NCBI GenBank assembly: GCA_026120035.1
Contig: JALRME010000015.1
Coordinates: 427,830 to 491,829 of the forward strand
DNA length: 64,000 nucleotides
Direction of reading: 5' to 3'
Source of the DNA: Coleophoma eucalyptorum
Lineage: Eukaryota > Ascomycota > Leotiomycetes > Helotiales > Dermateaceae
In this document: positions 10,530 through 21,300 of the stretch, one piece after another
How positions within the stretch are numbered: position 1 is the first letter of the stretch
Layout: each line of letters opens with the position of its first letter
The notes under the pieces: generated by a model
Databases searched by the model: none
Told to the model about the DNA's origin: nothing
Seen by the model: only the letters and a program-made list of their open reading frames with translations
Translations under genes and position numbers: made by a program

Positions 10530-11876
10530 TCATTCTGCTGCACCCTGCCGTCGTCTCCGGTCTGGGAACGTTGCCAGTGCTGCCACCGTCTCCACATAGT
10601 GCTCCTCTGCATGTTTTTCCGCATCATGGCCTAGCAGCCAAGGTTCTCGCTTCAAGCTCATGCGCTCTGGATGCTTTCTGACTTCGTCCCAATCCGCCTT
10701 GTGCCACATATTTCTCGTCGACTCTCCCGTCTTCTGTGCCGCTCTCACTCTATCATATCGCAAGAGCTCGAAACTAGCCAGCGCATCTGGCACCTGGTCT
10801 CTGCCCGCCTTTTGCAAGCACACGGCTAGGGTGGCGCCGTCTTCCATGGCTTGACTTGCCCCTTGGATCGAGGTTGGCAGAAACGGATGGGCCGCGTCGC
10901 CGATGAGAGCGATTCGGCCCTGGGGTGAGATCCAGGTGGGCAGGGGATCTCGGTACACCAATTTCCAGTCAATGAGTGGTTCTGGTGTGGCATCGAGGAT
11001 TTTCTGAACGATTGGGTCCCAGCCGTGCAGCACCTTGTAGGCATCTGCTTTGGCGGCTTTGAGTTCCCAACTCTCTTCAATATCCGCTTCGTCCTAACCT
11101 ATGTGAGTGAAGGTCGACCGTGAGATCGGTCTCTGATGAAGGCGTACCTTGTGTGTACAAACCCAAGAAAAGTCCTTGCCGTTTTTCACGGAAGCCGCGA
11201 TAAAATGAACATCTGATCCGATCCAGATAACATGCCTGTCGCCATTGTTGACCATCCACGCTGTATCTGGGTCCTTGGCCAATTCCGCTGAGTCAAACCA
11301 CGCCCGATAGATAGCATATCCCGAAGGCTTGGCTTTATCTTCATAGCCTAAGACTATGCTTCTCCCTTTGGACCGTACTCCATCCGCAGCGAAAACGACG
11401 TCGGCTGTGAACCTCTCGTCGTTTGCTATAACCCCAGCTTCGGTATCGGACTCAAAGTAGTCCTCAACCTTGTGACCAAGCCGAATGTCAATCCCGATCT
11501 GGAGTGCGTGCTCATAAACAATCTCATGGATTTCTCCACGATGTCCATTATAAGACTTCCCAAGTTCTCGTTGCTGCACGGTCCACACCTGTTTGAAGAG
11601 ATCTTCTCCCTCCCAACTTTTATATTGCAAGCCATCGCTCTTGTGAATGATCTTTTCGAGCTTGTCACTCACTCCAGGCCATCGTTGAAAGATTTTCGAC
11701 GAGTTAGGGCCAAAACTGATAATATCACCCAGTGGCTTCAGCTGGGGGAATGACTCCAAAACTAGTACCGAATGCCCTTTGCGATGGCATTCAATGGCGG
11801 CCGTCAATCCTGCAAATCCTGCACCAACTATTATAACGTGAACACCGGTTGAGAGAGGAGTTTCAATAGATCCCAT
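10530..11876 (-). CDS. FAD-dependent monooxygenase (salicylate hydroxylase-like)
   Basis: Group A flavoprotein hydroxylase, expected to hydroxylate an aromatic or enolic substrate using NAD(P)H. Model: 11876-11148 and 11093-10530, with a 54-nt intron (11094-11147) giving the junction CTHK-DEADIEE; 430 aa. An upstream in-frame ATG at 11918 would add 14 residues. I prefer 11876 because the dinucleotide-binding fold begins soon after it, as in the family. The Rossmann motif VIIVGAGFAGLTAAIE lies at about residues 14-29, the DG motif is FAADGVRSKGR, and the second FAD motif is ALIGDAAHPFLP, so all cofactor contacts are present. It lies 1.1 kb from a divergently transcribed TRI12-type exporter, which suggests shared control and a tailoring role in the neighbouring polyketide pathway (inference). 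Confidence 0.92.
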
Positions 11877-11918
11877 TTTTGTCTGCTGCCAAATGCTCGT
11901 GTCGAATTTCTTCTTCAA

Positions 11919-12931
11919 AGTCAGAAAGTAATAAGTAAGGAGCTATGTTCTCATCTTTGGGAGGTAGCCAATGTCGACGAAGAAGAAGACCTAATCGCAT
12001 GGTCATAAACGAGGAGGCTATACTTTTCGGGAGTATCGTTAAACTCGGAAATCCCCCACATTTGATCGATCCCTGTATATGCAGAGAACCAATCAGTCAT
12101 GTCTTTTTAGAGCAAATAGAATCAGCCCGAGTGCCGAATGCTGACAAACAGGCCTTGACATAATACCCCGAATTTTGGCGACGAATGGAAAAGTACTTTG
12201 TAGTTTCACAGAGAAAGCGACTCGGCTGTTGTGGGAAGAGAATTTGCCGAGGTGGGAACAGACACTTTGATATCCCTAGTGACAAGAGCAGGTGGTGCTT
12301 TAGCAAAATGCAACTAGGAATTAAACAACCTTGATTTCCATTCTTGCGAGCATAACTACACCTGGAGCCCTTGAAAGCTATACTCTGTCCGATCTAGTTT
12401 GTAGGGAAATGCAGATCCCAAAAGTCAAAGAATAGCAATCTGAGGATGTCAGAATGGTTCTCCTAGGGCAGAAGAAATTTACTTTTCATGGCACCTAGTT
12501 GCAGTGTCTTCAGAGCCATAAAGGTGGAGCTAGTGCAATTGCAACAATGAAGACATTGTGCACATACGGATTTACCGGCCTTGATAAATCTAGACCACCG
12601 CCTGCAGCTTTCTAGCGGAAGCTTTGCCGAGCTGCATATCAAGGGATACCAATTCGTTATGGATGAACGGACTCGGGGGTTCCTTTGTTGGCAAGTGAGC
12701 TGCGTGGTATTATGTCGGGAGATGCATGGGCCAAGCGTGGTACTATGTCGGGGGATGCACCGGCCCTTGTGAGTGCGGGTTTTCTTGTCCACAGCGAGGG
12801 TGGGGTAATTCCTGTTTGCTGGATCTCGGTACATACATAACGGTTGTTATGAATCGAGTCTTCGATGTCAGACCTCTAGAGTAGTTTCATTTCATGTTCC
12901 ATATTCTCAGGAGTTTGGTCATCCTGTCTCC
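11919..12931. promoter_or_regulatory. Divergent intergenic region (monooxygenase / exporter)
   Basis: About 1 kb shared upstream region for the monooxygenase (-) and the first MFS gene (+). I see no gene. A CGGACTCGG direct CGG repeat lies near 12669, about 260 bp before the exporter ATG. It is the kind of half-site pair that Zn2Cys6 regulators bind, but such triplets are common by chance. Confidence 0.4.
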
Positions 12932-15100
12932 ATGGCTTTTACTACAGAGCTTCATGGTCCGCCGGAAAAGGTTGAGACTGACATCTATGCATCTGAAAAT
13001 GAGGCTGCTCAGGCGAATGCAACATTCCCTATCGATCTTGATGTGTGTGAGAACGATAGGCGTATTCGCTTGACATGGAGGTCATGGATGGTCGTGCTGT
13101 TAGTAAACTATTGCAGTTCTCATATGCCTCTGCTAATAGGAATGATTCAGTGTAACTTGTTTCGCGTAACTCTTCCGGTAGTTCCTCAGATCCGGTACAA
13201 GCTCTAATTCTAGGCAGCATCATGGCTCAGGTCTTTGTGGTTGTAGCAGCAGGATCGGTAATTGGCTTCATCACCCGAGATCTGGGAGAGGCCAGCATCG
13301 CCGGCTGGGTGATCCAGGTAATGTTTTGTAACTCTTTGTGCTTTTGAATTATATTCTGATCAAATAAGGGACCTCTTCTCATGCAGAGTGTCTTGAGCCC
13401 TATCGTTGGCCGCCTCTCTGATACACTAGACCGAAAGTACTTGGCATCCATTCCCCCTCTAATTGCCTTCGCTGGAGCAGTAATCTCAGCTAAGGCATCC
13501 TCAATGATTATGCTAATTGGAGGCGGTATTCTGATTGGAACAACTTTATCAACAATATCGATCGTGCAAGCCATTCCTTCAGAAGTATTGCCGTTGAAAT
13601 TTCGCCCTTTAGCGAACGGGTTTGCGTTCCTAGGCGGAGCCGTTGGAGGTTTGTAAGTTGGCAGCCACGATGGCCTTTGCAACATGTCCATATGCTGATG
13701 CTATCTACCAGAATTGGAAGCCTTGGTGCAGGAGCTGCGACGAATGCAAGTTCAAGTGGGTGGCGAGGCATTTTCTGGATTCAGGCTGGCTTCCACCTAG
13801 CCACCGCAGTTGGCATTTTTCTCTTCTATTGGCCACCAAAAAAAGACCCAGAGCACTCTAATATGCATTGGAAGAAGGTTATCTGGAGCTGTGACCCTAT
13901 CGGTTCATTTCTTTTTATTGTCAGCGCAACACTTATGCTTCTTGCCCTGGACTGGGCCGGCGGTGCATACGCCTGGAAGGATGCTCACGTTGTTGCCAAT
14001 TTGGTCATTGGTATTATTGCCATGATTGGTTTTGGTCTATATGAGTGGAAGGGTCGAAAAGATGGTCTTGTGGCCCACGTATTCTTCAAAGATAACTGGA
14101 ATTTTCCATTATCCGTCTTTGCATTTGCTGTTGAAGGGCAAGTAATTTGACAGGGTTCTGATTCTGTGTACTAACATGTTTGTAGCTGGATTTACTATAG
14201 TGCTGTTAACAGTGTGACTCCACTTATAGTTCTTAATCTGGGATTCGAAACAGATTCATGGAAAATTTCAATCCGCCAGATAGCATTCAGTTTAACCACT
14301 CTCGTGGCCTCAATCCCAGTCACGTAAGTTGCGTTCAGTCAATCCTTACAGCTAGGTTGGCTAAATATATAAGGCTATATGCCACTTGGAAGAAGGATCT
14401 CAAAAGTCCACTTCTGCTTACCTACACCTTGTTCCTAATTGTGTAAGTAGCCGCTAAACAGAAAAAGATACCTTGACTTACAATTCTAGTACTATATGCT
14501 ACTGTACGATTACTCCTTCAATGTCCAAAGCTCAGATCGGGTTCAACTTCCTGTGTAAGTAAAAGGCTTCCCCCTAGATCGCGATTACTCTGACATAGCA
14601 TAGCTGGACTCGGTCAGTCAGGACCTTTGACTCTTCTCATCGCCTTGGTACAGTTTACAGCACCCCATGCGTATCTGTCGACAGCAACAGGCTTGGCCTT
14701 TTCTGCAAGAGCCCTTGGAGGGGCTTATGGGTCCGCGGTACTGGATACTATCATCAACGGGAAGCTTGCTTCGGGTTATGCGCCGAGAGTCTCGTCTGCA
14801 GCAGTCATGGCTGGCCTTCCGAATACGTCTATCGAAGCGCTTCTCCTGGCGCTAGCAACAGGATCTGTCACAGCAATAAATGAAGTTTCAGGCATGAATG
14901 AAACAATCATGGATGCTACTATGACCGCTAGCTACAATGCGTATGCCAATGCCTATCGTCTGGCTTGGGCCTCAATTGTTCCATTTGTTGTTTTGGCATT
15001 GGTTGCGATTGGAGCCTTGAAAGGTGTCAGGGAATTGATGACAGAGCATGTTGAAGCGACCGTAGAGCACATTGATGCAGAGACTAAGTCTGTAGCATGA
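12932..15100 (+). CDS. MFS exporter, TRI12 (trichothecene efflux) type
   Basis: Fourteen-helix-type major facilitator of the fungal TRI12 efflux family, which exports toxic metabolites or siderophores. Model: 12932-13098, 13218-13317, 13369-13652, 13712-14137, 14186-14323, 14374-14442, 14490-14554, 14604-15100; 581 aa. Family landmarks are QVFVVVAAGSVI, GPLLMQSVLSPIVGRLSD, IPSEVLPLKFR and ATWKKDLKSPL. Intron 4 (14138-14185) begins GCAAGT, a GC-AG intron. It is the only nearby donor that keeps frame into WIYYSAV. The first intron is uncertain: the 13098/13218 junction closes the frame but leaves the helix a few residues short, so a micro-exon may be missed. Other junctions are supported by phase and by conserved sequence. 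Tandem with a second exporter 550 bp downstream. Confidence 0.87.
14138..14185 (+). other. GC-AG intron in the TRI12-type exporter
   Basis: The donor reads GG|GCAAGT, the branch-like sequence is GTACTAAC and the acceptor is TTGTAG. A GT donor two bases downstream (GTAATT) would put an in-frame stop in the next exon, so GC is required by phase. Confidence 0.75.
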
Positions 15101-15649
15101 AAAAGTTACCATTAACTGGTGAAATACTCATTCCAGATGTTTGTGTTTTAGGGTCAACGACGACCTTTTGAGAAAGATCTGAAAGGACCGGAGAATAGAT
15201 AGGATTGCTCAACCAATCTGCCAGATAACGAATATTAGGCTGAGCTTGGAGAAACTGTGGTAGATTGGAGTCTTCGCGCATCTTTTGAGCCATGTCTAAA
15301 TGAGCTCGAACTCGTCAAGCTCGAAGCCATTCAAGAGTACCAAAATCACGAGAAGTGCGCACAATAGAAGTTTCCAAGTACTGACCAGTCGTATTTTGTG
15401 CCCACCTTACCATATGGGCTGAGAGGTACTGTATTGAGTTCTGTGGGTATCTTCATGGTGATGAAATTGGTGGGAAGAATTGCAGTTGGCATCGAAATAA
15501 ACTATACCTTCCTTTATGCCAACAAGCTAGCGCCGCGCTAAACTCTGTTGAGACATCATCACCTCGAAACGCTTCCTTCCATCTTCCTTCCATCTTCATT
15601 TCTTCGTCCGAAAGACTTGCCAACATTCCAAGTCTTGATATCGTGCAAC
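15101..15649. other. Intergenic region between two MFS genes
   Basis: This holds the 3' end of the first exporter and the promoter of the second. No gene or clear motif is seen. A short TCCATCTTCCTTCCATCTTCAT pyrimidine stretch precedes the second ATG. Confidence 0.45.
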
Positions 15650-17417
15650 ATGCATGATCCATCTCAACACGATGATGATCTGAACAGAGAAAATGAACCT
15701 CTTTTTAGGGGAGAAGATGGCTATCAACCATCCGACCGCCAAAGCCAAGATCATGGCGCGGCTCCGTCTTTACGCACCTTGTTTCTGTTCTTCATGGCCT
15801 TCCACTTCTTGATAGCGTTCTGTGAAATGATTCTTGTTGCGCCTTTGATAAGGATTTTCGAGAACTCCTTGTGCTTCAAGTATTACCAAGTACATGATCC
15901 AAGCGTGATCGGCCCCGGTGATTCGATAGAGGAATCTTTGTGTAAAATTACGGATATCCAGGTGTCCTTGGCTTCGATCAGAGGTTGGAAGTCTCTGTTT
16001 GATACTATTCCAGGTTTGATTAGATTCTATTTGCTGAAGATAATAATGATTAATTCCTATAACAGTTCTTCTACTCGCAATTCCCTATGGCAAGTTAGGA
16101 GACTATTACGGGCATAGGAAGATCATGGCCATGTCCTTGGTGGGCCTGGCCTTTTCCCTTGCTGAGATTTTTATAGTGGGTGAGTTATGGTGGCCCAGTA
16201 TCTGCCATGATAGACTCAGTAGCTGATGATTTCTATTATAGCCGCATTCCCGAGAATCTTTCCGTTAGAATTGGTTTGGTTCTCATCTGCAATCTTGTTC
16301 TTTGGTGGAGGGTTCTATCCCTTCGCCGCGAATATGTGGGCTATGGCTTCTGAAGCTATCCCGCCAGAAAGAAGGTAAAGAGAGCCCTTTCGGTAGTAGA
16401 CTGCCAACTGATCATATTTGCAGGAGCAATACCTTTTATTACATATTCTCTGCTTTTTACGTGGCTGAGCTTGTTGCCTCTTTTTTTGCCTCTATCACTA
16501 TCGATATCTCACCTTGGATTCCCTGTGGTCTGGCATGGGCATCGCTCTTTGTGGCTCTCTTCCTCCTTCTAGTCATGCCTGACCCTCGGAAATCGAGCCA
16601 CTACCTACAAAATAAAAACAGCGTGGGGACTCTTGAAACTGACACCACCAAGGCCGTTTTAGCTGATGGTATCCGCGCGGCTCTTACGAATCGAAATATC
16701 CTACTTAGTATCCCCGTATTCTTAGTTGGTACCTTGCGCTATACAACTCTGAATGTACTTATCCAGTATGCTTCAGTGCGTTTCGGTATGAAGTTATCGA
16801 AGGGCGCAACCTTTTACACAGAAGCCGCTGTTGTAACTATTTTCCTATTCCTGTTTCTTGTGCCGAGAGGAACTGATTTCATTCGATCTCGATATGGTAT
16901 CCGGCCGCAAGCGATTGATCTTGTTCTGGTCCGTACAAGCGTGACTCTTCTGTGTTTTGGAGCACTTCTACTTGGTCTTACTCCTTCAGCAAAGCTTTTG
17001 CCTATTGGTAAGTTAATAGATATATGTACGAGTCGATATTTATACTGACTCGCTAGGCCTCTTCTTCTTTTCTGCCGGCTTCGGCTCGAGGGTCTCTGCG
17101 CTATCTCTGATCTCATATTGGATATCAGATAGTTCGAAAGCAACTCTATTCGCTGGTATTGCAGTGCTTGAAAATATCGGCCATGCAATCGGGGATCCGA
17201 TGATGCATCAATTGCTAGCGGCTGCCTTCAGGCTAGCACCTGCATGGCTTCCACTCCCTTTCTTTGTCGCTGCTGTAAGTGCACAAATTCCAAGTTATAT
17301 ATGCAAACAGCAGAGATACTAAACTGTTTTATGTAGTCTATATATTCGCTAGCTATACTCTCGAGCTTATTCGTACGTCTGGATACGGAGACCGAAAGTG
17401 ATCGACGGGTAGATTGA
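15650..17417 (+). CDS. MFS transporter, proton-coupled oligopeptide/multidrug-like fungal family
   Basis: Major facilitator of 497 aa. Model: 15650-16013, 16066-16179, 16242-16374, 16424-17007, 17057-17274, 17337-17417; total 1494 nt, a multiple of three. The N-terminal 45 residues are hydrophilic and acidic (cytosolic). The first helix is LFLFFMAFHFLIAF. The conserved loop 2-3 motif appears as IPYGKLGDYYGHRKI, a good match to the MFS GxLaDrxGrr signature, assembled across the 16014-16065 intron. A second landmark is EAIPPERRSNTFY across the 16375-16423 intron. The first donor (GTTTGA) is weak but is the only one consistent with frame. An ATG upstream at 15548 is in frame, but 15650 gives a more typical start. 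The substrate is unknown. Its placement beside the first exporter and the PKS suggests product export or self-protection. The specific subfamily is not recognised with confidence. Confidence 0.88.
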
Positions 17418-17704
17418 GATTTAGATTCGAGATAGATTGGTTTATATCTTGAAAATTATAAGAATCCTAGAGCATAAAGAAGCATATATAGATATAAATT
17501 TGAATATCTGTATTCCCAATGTCCAAATGGAAATGAACTTTTATGTAGAGAACATTTTCAATCACGTGGAACAGCTGCGATTTCAAGACCTTAGATTGTC
17601 AGCCTTTGTGTGTGCAAAGCCTCGCTCCTTCGAAGCCTCACCTTCTCATTCATAAATAATTGCGATTTCCTATAAATTCATACCCGCGCCCAACATATAA
17701 TAAC

Positions 17705-18193
17705 ATGACTACATCAAATTCCACCGTCATCGTCGCACCAATCCGTGCCCCAATAACCAAACCCAGCATCTTCCTCGCAGGCGCCATATCAGGGTCATGG
17801 CACGGAGACATAACAGCGCATTTATCCCACCTCCCCATCACAATACTAAATCCTCTCCGAGCTGACTGGGAGGCCATTGGTGAAGAAGACATAGCAAATC
17901 CCGAGTTCCGGAAACAAACAGCATGGGAGATGGACATGCAAGCAGCGGCTGATCTGGTAGTGGTATACTTCGCGCCGGAGAAGCAAGCGCCAGTGAGTTT
18001 GTTGGAGCTGGGGGTTTGCGCAGCTTCGAGGAAAGGGACGGGGAGGGAGGTGGTGGTTTGTTGTCCGAAAGGGTACTGGAAGAGGGGGAATGTGCAGATG
18101 GCTTGTGAGCGGTTTGGGGCTCAGATCACGGAAAGTTTGGAGGATTTTTTTGACGTTGTGGAGGAGAAGATGAAGGGGCTGTGCAAAATGTAA
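17705..18193 (+). CDS. Nucleoside 2-deoxyribosyltransferase-like protein
   Basis: Small cytosolic protein of 162 aa resembling the nucleoside 2-deoxyribosyltransferase-like family, whose members transfer or hydrolyse N-glycosidic bonds of nucleosides or nucleotides. Signatures are PSIFLAGAIS near residue 21, NPLRADW, the WEMDMQAAADLVVVYF segment, and SLLELGV, whose Glu is the likely nucleophile. The length fits the family. Start at 17705 is chosen over an in-frame ATG at 17660 because the preceding 15 codons are poorly structured and 17705 lies just before the folded core. The gene is intronless, tandem with the second exporter (288 bp upstream) and tail-to-tail with the PKS, whose stop is only 108 bp away. 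Whether it belongs to the cluster or is a bystander cannot be decided. No signal peptide. Confidence 0.83.
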   Translation: MTTSNSTVIVAPIRAPITKPSIFLAGAISGSWHGDITAHLSHLPITILNPLRADWEAIGEEDIANPEFRKQTAWEMDMQAAADLVVVYFAPEKQAPVSLLELGVCAASRKGTGREVVVCCPKGYWKRGNVQMACERFGAQITESLEDFFDVVEEKMKGLCKM

Positions 18194-18301
18194 TAGTGGT
18201 TCAATCAAAATACAGAATATTAGCAGCTATAAGTACTATAAACAAGTCGTGTTCGTGTTCCGCGTATATTCAAAGCATCGTATTCTCGTTTCGCCTATGC
18301 T

Positions 18302-21300
18302 TCATCCAGATTTTGTAGCCATAATGTCTCCTTCAGCAGGCTTAATACGCCCACAGACCAACTCAACTAGGCTAAGGAAGCTGGCAGATCCAAGAATCTC
18401 TAAGACCTTTACAGCAACATTGAGTTCTAGATGTCATCAGCCAAAATCCCTCTTAGTGTAGCCAAAGATTATGAGTACAGGAAGATCAAGACAAACATAC
18501 CTCTGTGAAACCAATACTGACAACTAACACCACTCAAGGAGTCTAGCCCATAAATAACCAACGGGCTCTGGGGATCAAATATCTGTGTTTGAAACCCTAG
18601 TAGTCCAGCCAGGAATGATAGAAATGCATTCATGACAGTCTCACGCGCTAGATTTTCGTCGAGCATTGCCACTTTCTCTTTCAAACTCATCTCATTCCCC
18701 GTCCCACCATCATTATCCCAAGTCTTGTTATAAGTCTGTAGGTGCCTGAACTCGGGTAACTCCGTCCAATATAACATAGTTTGATCCTTCGCACCAACCA
18801 ATCTATCATCGACCCTCTCAAACATATCAAGTCCTGTAAGGATGAAGGAGCGTGTCGATGCTGGATTGTGAGACTCTGTGACTGTCGCTTCCATGATCTT
18901 CGCTAGGTGGTGTTTAGCTAAGTGCGAGAGTCCTGACCGTGTCAGGGTTCCGAGGAGCCCCGGGCCTTGACGCAGGGCATGGAGGATTCCTGTGTCGACT
19001 TTGGCTTGGTTAGATATGGCTACGTGGACGTTACAGAAGGAATCTTACTCATGGCACCAAGACCGATAGATACACCAACTAATCCATTCATCCTTCGATA
19101 CTTGGTCAATGCGTTCAAAAATGTATTTCCAACGTTATACCCAGCTTGGTTCCTGTTTCCCAGCACACTTGCGATGGATGAGAACAGGATAAAAAGCTCA
19201 AGCTCGTCTTGTAGTGTCTCTTCATGGAGGATCCAGCTTGATTTGATTTTCAACTGCAAAGCCAGATCCCAATCAGAGCCACTCATGCTAGCCATTGGAG
19301 CATCGCTAAGCAGAACAGCCATATTCAATATTCCCTTGATAGCAAACCGCTGTCGTATTTGAGAAAGAGCTTTCGAGATGGCCACTTTATCGCATGCGTC
19401 AGCTTTCATCACCTCCATCATGGCCCCTGATGCGTTGATGCTGTCGAATGTTTCCCGTGCCTCATCTGAATTCAGACCACTTCTTGAGATAACGAACAGA
19501 TTCTTGGCTCCATTCTCCACCATCCAGTTGCAAACAAAGCGTCCCAGTCCACCCAGACCTCCTATAATTATGTATGCACCATCTGAGAACATCATCCTTG
19601 GTTTCTTGTAGATTGCAACGCTCTCCTCAATATTCTCTGCGTTCTCATGAATGATTACACTTGAGTAAGCTGTTTCTATCTGGCCTCCTCGAAAAGCATA
19701 TTTGAGGTCTGGTAGCTCATAGAAGCTCAGAGGAGACTCAAACACCAGATGCTCTCTCCATACACGGCCAGTAATGTACATTCCGTGATCTGAAGCAAGA
19801 TACTTATCAACATCTACGTATTTGCCATTCACTGTCAGTCCCTTTGACGTGTCGATAGCGATAACAAAGTTTGCTGCTCTCGAAAGTTCACTCCCAACTA
19901 CGGAAGCGCCGCAATCAAGAACATATCTCTCGGTTGCCTCTTTGAGCAGCCCTGATACATTGAGCTGGAAGGTATCTCCCATACGTGCTCTGGCATGACC
20001 ATCGACCATGGCCAAGCCAGCACACATAGCTGCAAAATGCGCAGCAGATGTGGGCAGGTCGTCAATATCATTGCACGCATATATTTGATTAGGAGGTACA
20101 GTAATACGGTTACTTTTTCCTTGTCCTGTACTCCATCCAACGATAGGTGAGCCCGACTGAAGCGAATCGTTGGACGATGATAGAACATAACCAGCGAAGA
20201 ATCCGGCCGAGAGAGAAGTTGCAGTGCTGCTAAACATCCTGACATCAGCTTCATCAATGACTGAAGCTACAACTTCGATCAAGGCTTTGTCATCTGGGTG
20301 AGAGTTTACAGAGTCGTCATGATTTGAGACGAGTATCGAGGGGACTTGGGCTGAATCCATGCCAATTTCGTAGTCTTTGCCTATAATTGAAGTGACGGTA
20401 TGGCATGGGAATGCGACACCGTTTAAAGCAGAGAGCTCATCATCTGGTAGATATCGTGTAATATACAATTTCGAATTCCTCATACCATAATGTATTTCGT
20501 TGCCGTCCATGAGATCGCCAAAATGAGCAGCAACGATTGTCTCACGAATCACATCATCACTCTCAGAGTTATCGAATGTCAGCCAGACGACTTTAAGTGA
20601 TGGTTGTTCGGCTTGTAGCGTTCGGAGCAGAGATCCAGTTAGAGAGCAGAATGGATCTCCTGAATTGGCTTTCGTTGCCCAGATAATTCTCTCTGCAAAT
20701 TTCAGAAGATTCTGCATCCACGGCATAAAGATACTTCCAGGCCAAGTGCTGATAATTGACTTCTCCTTGGATTCGATGATTACAGCATCGTAAGGTTCGT
20801 TTTGAGCTTGGCAGAAGTCTAACACAGATTCCTGTTCAAGTTCGATGATCTCGGTATCAATATCGTCCTCCAAGTATTGGGAAACATCTTTGGAAGATGC
20901 AAATAGTTTTGCTGGTTTCCGAGGTTGGATGCCATTTGTATGGCCAAATTTACGCCATAATGTCCATTCAGCACGAGAATTCTCAAACTCAGTAATTTCC
21001 CCTATTCTCATTAAAGACTTTGAGAGTTCAGGGTCTTCATTCGAAGTCCTTGATTTCGCGCAGAGGATTCCACCAACATGTAGAGTTTCGGATAGTTTCA
21101 ATATATCCGGAACCCTATCAGCCACCAGAAAGTGGAGTTTGACTGTTTCGGAGAATTCCTCAACCATGTGAAGGTTGTCGTTGAGAGCCTTTTCGCCATG
21201 CCCTATGACTTGTACAGACCTGAACGATCGTCGATTATGCCGAAGCAAGAGTCTTATACTTTCCTCAAACTCCAAGGCGTCGAGGTGATACAAACCAATA

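Noticed and set aside
18469..18894. ACP region as a separate small gene
   Set aside because: The ACP exon joins the KR exon in frame through a 44-nt intron (19005-19048), and a further exon (18426-18302) supplies the ACP end, so it belongs to the PKS.
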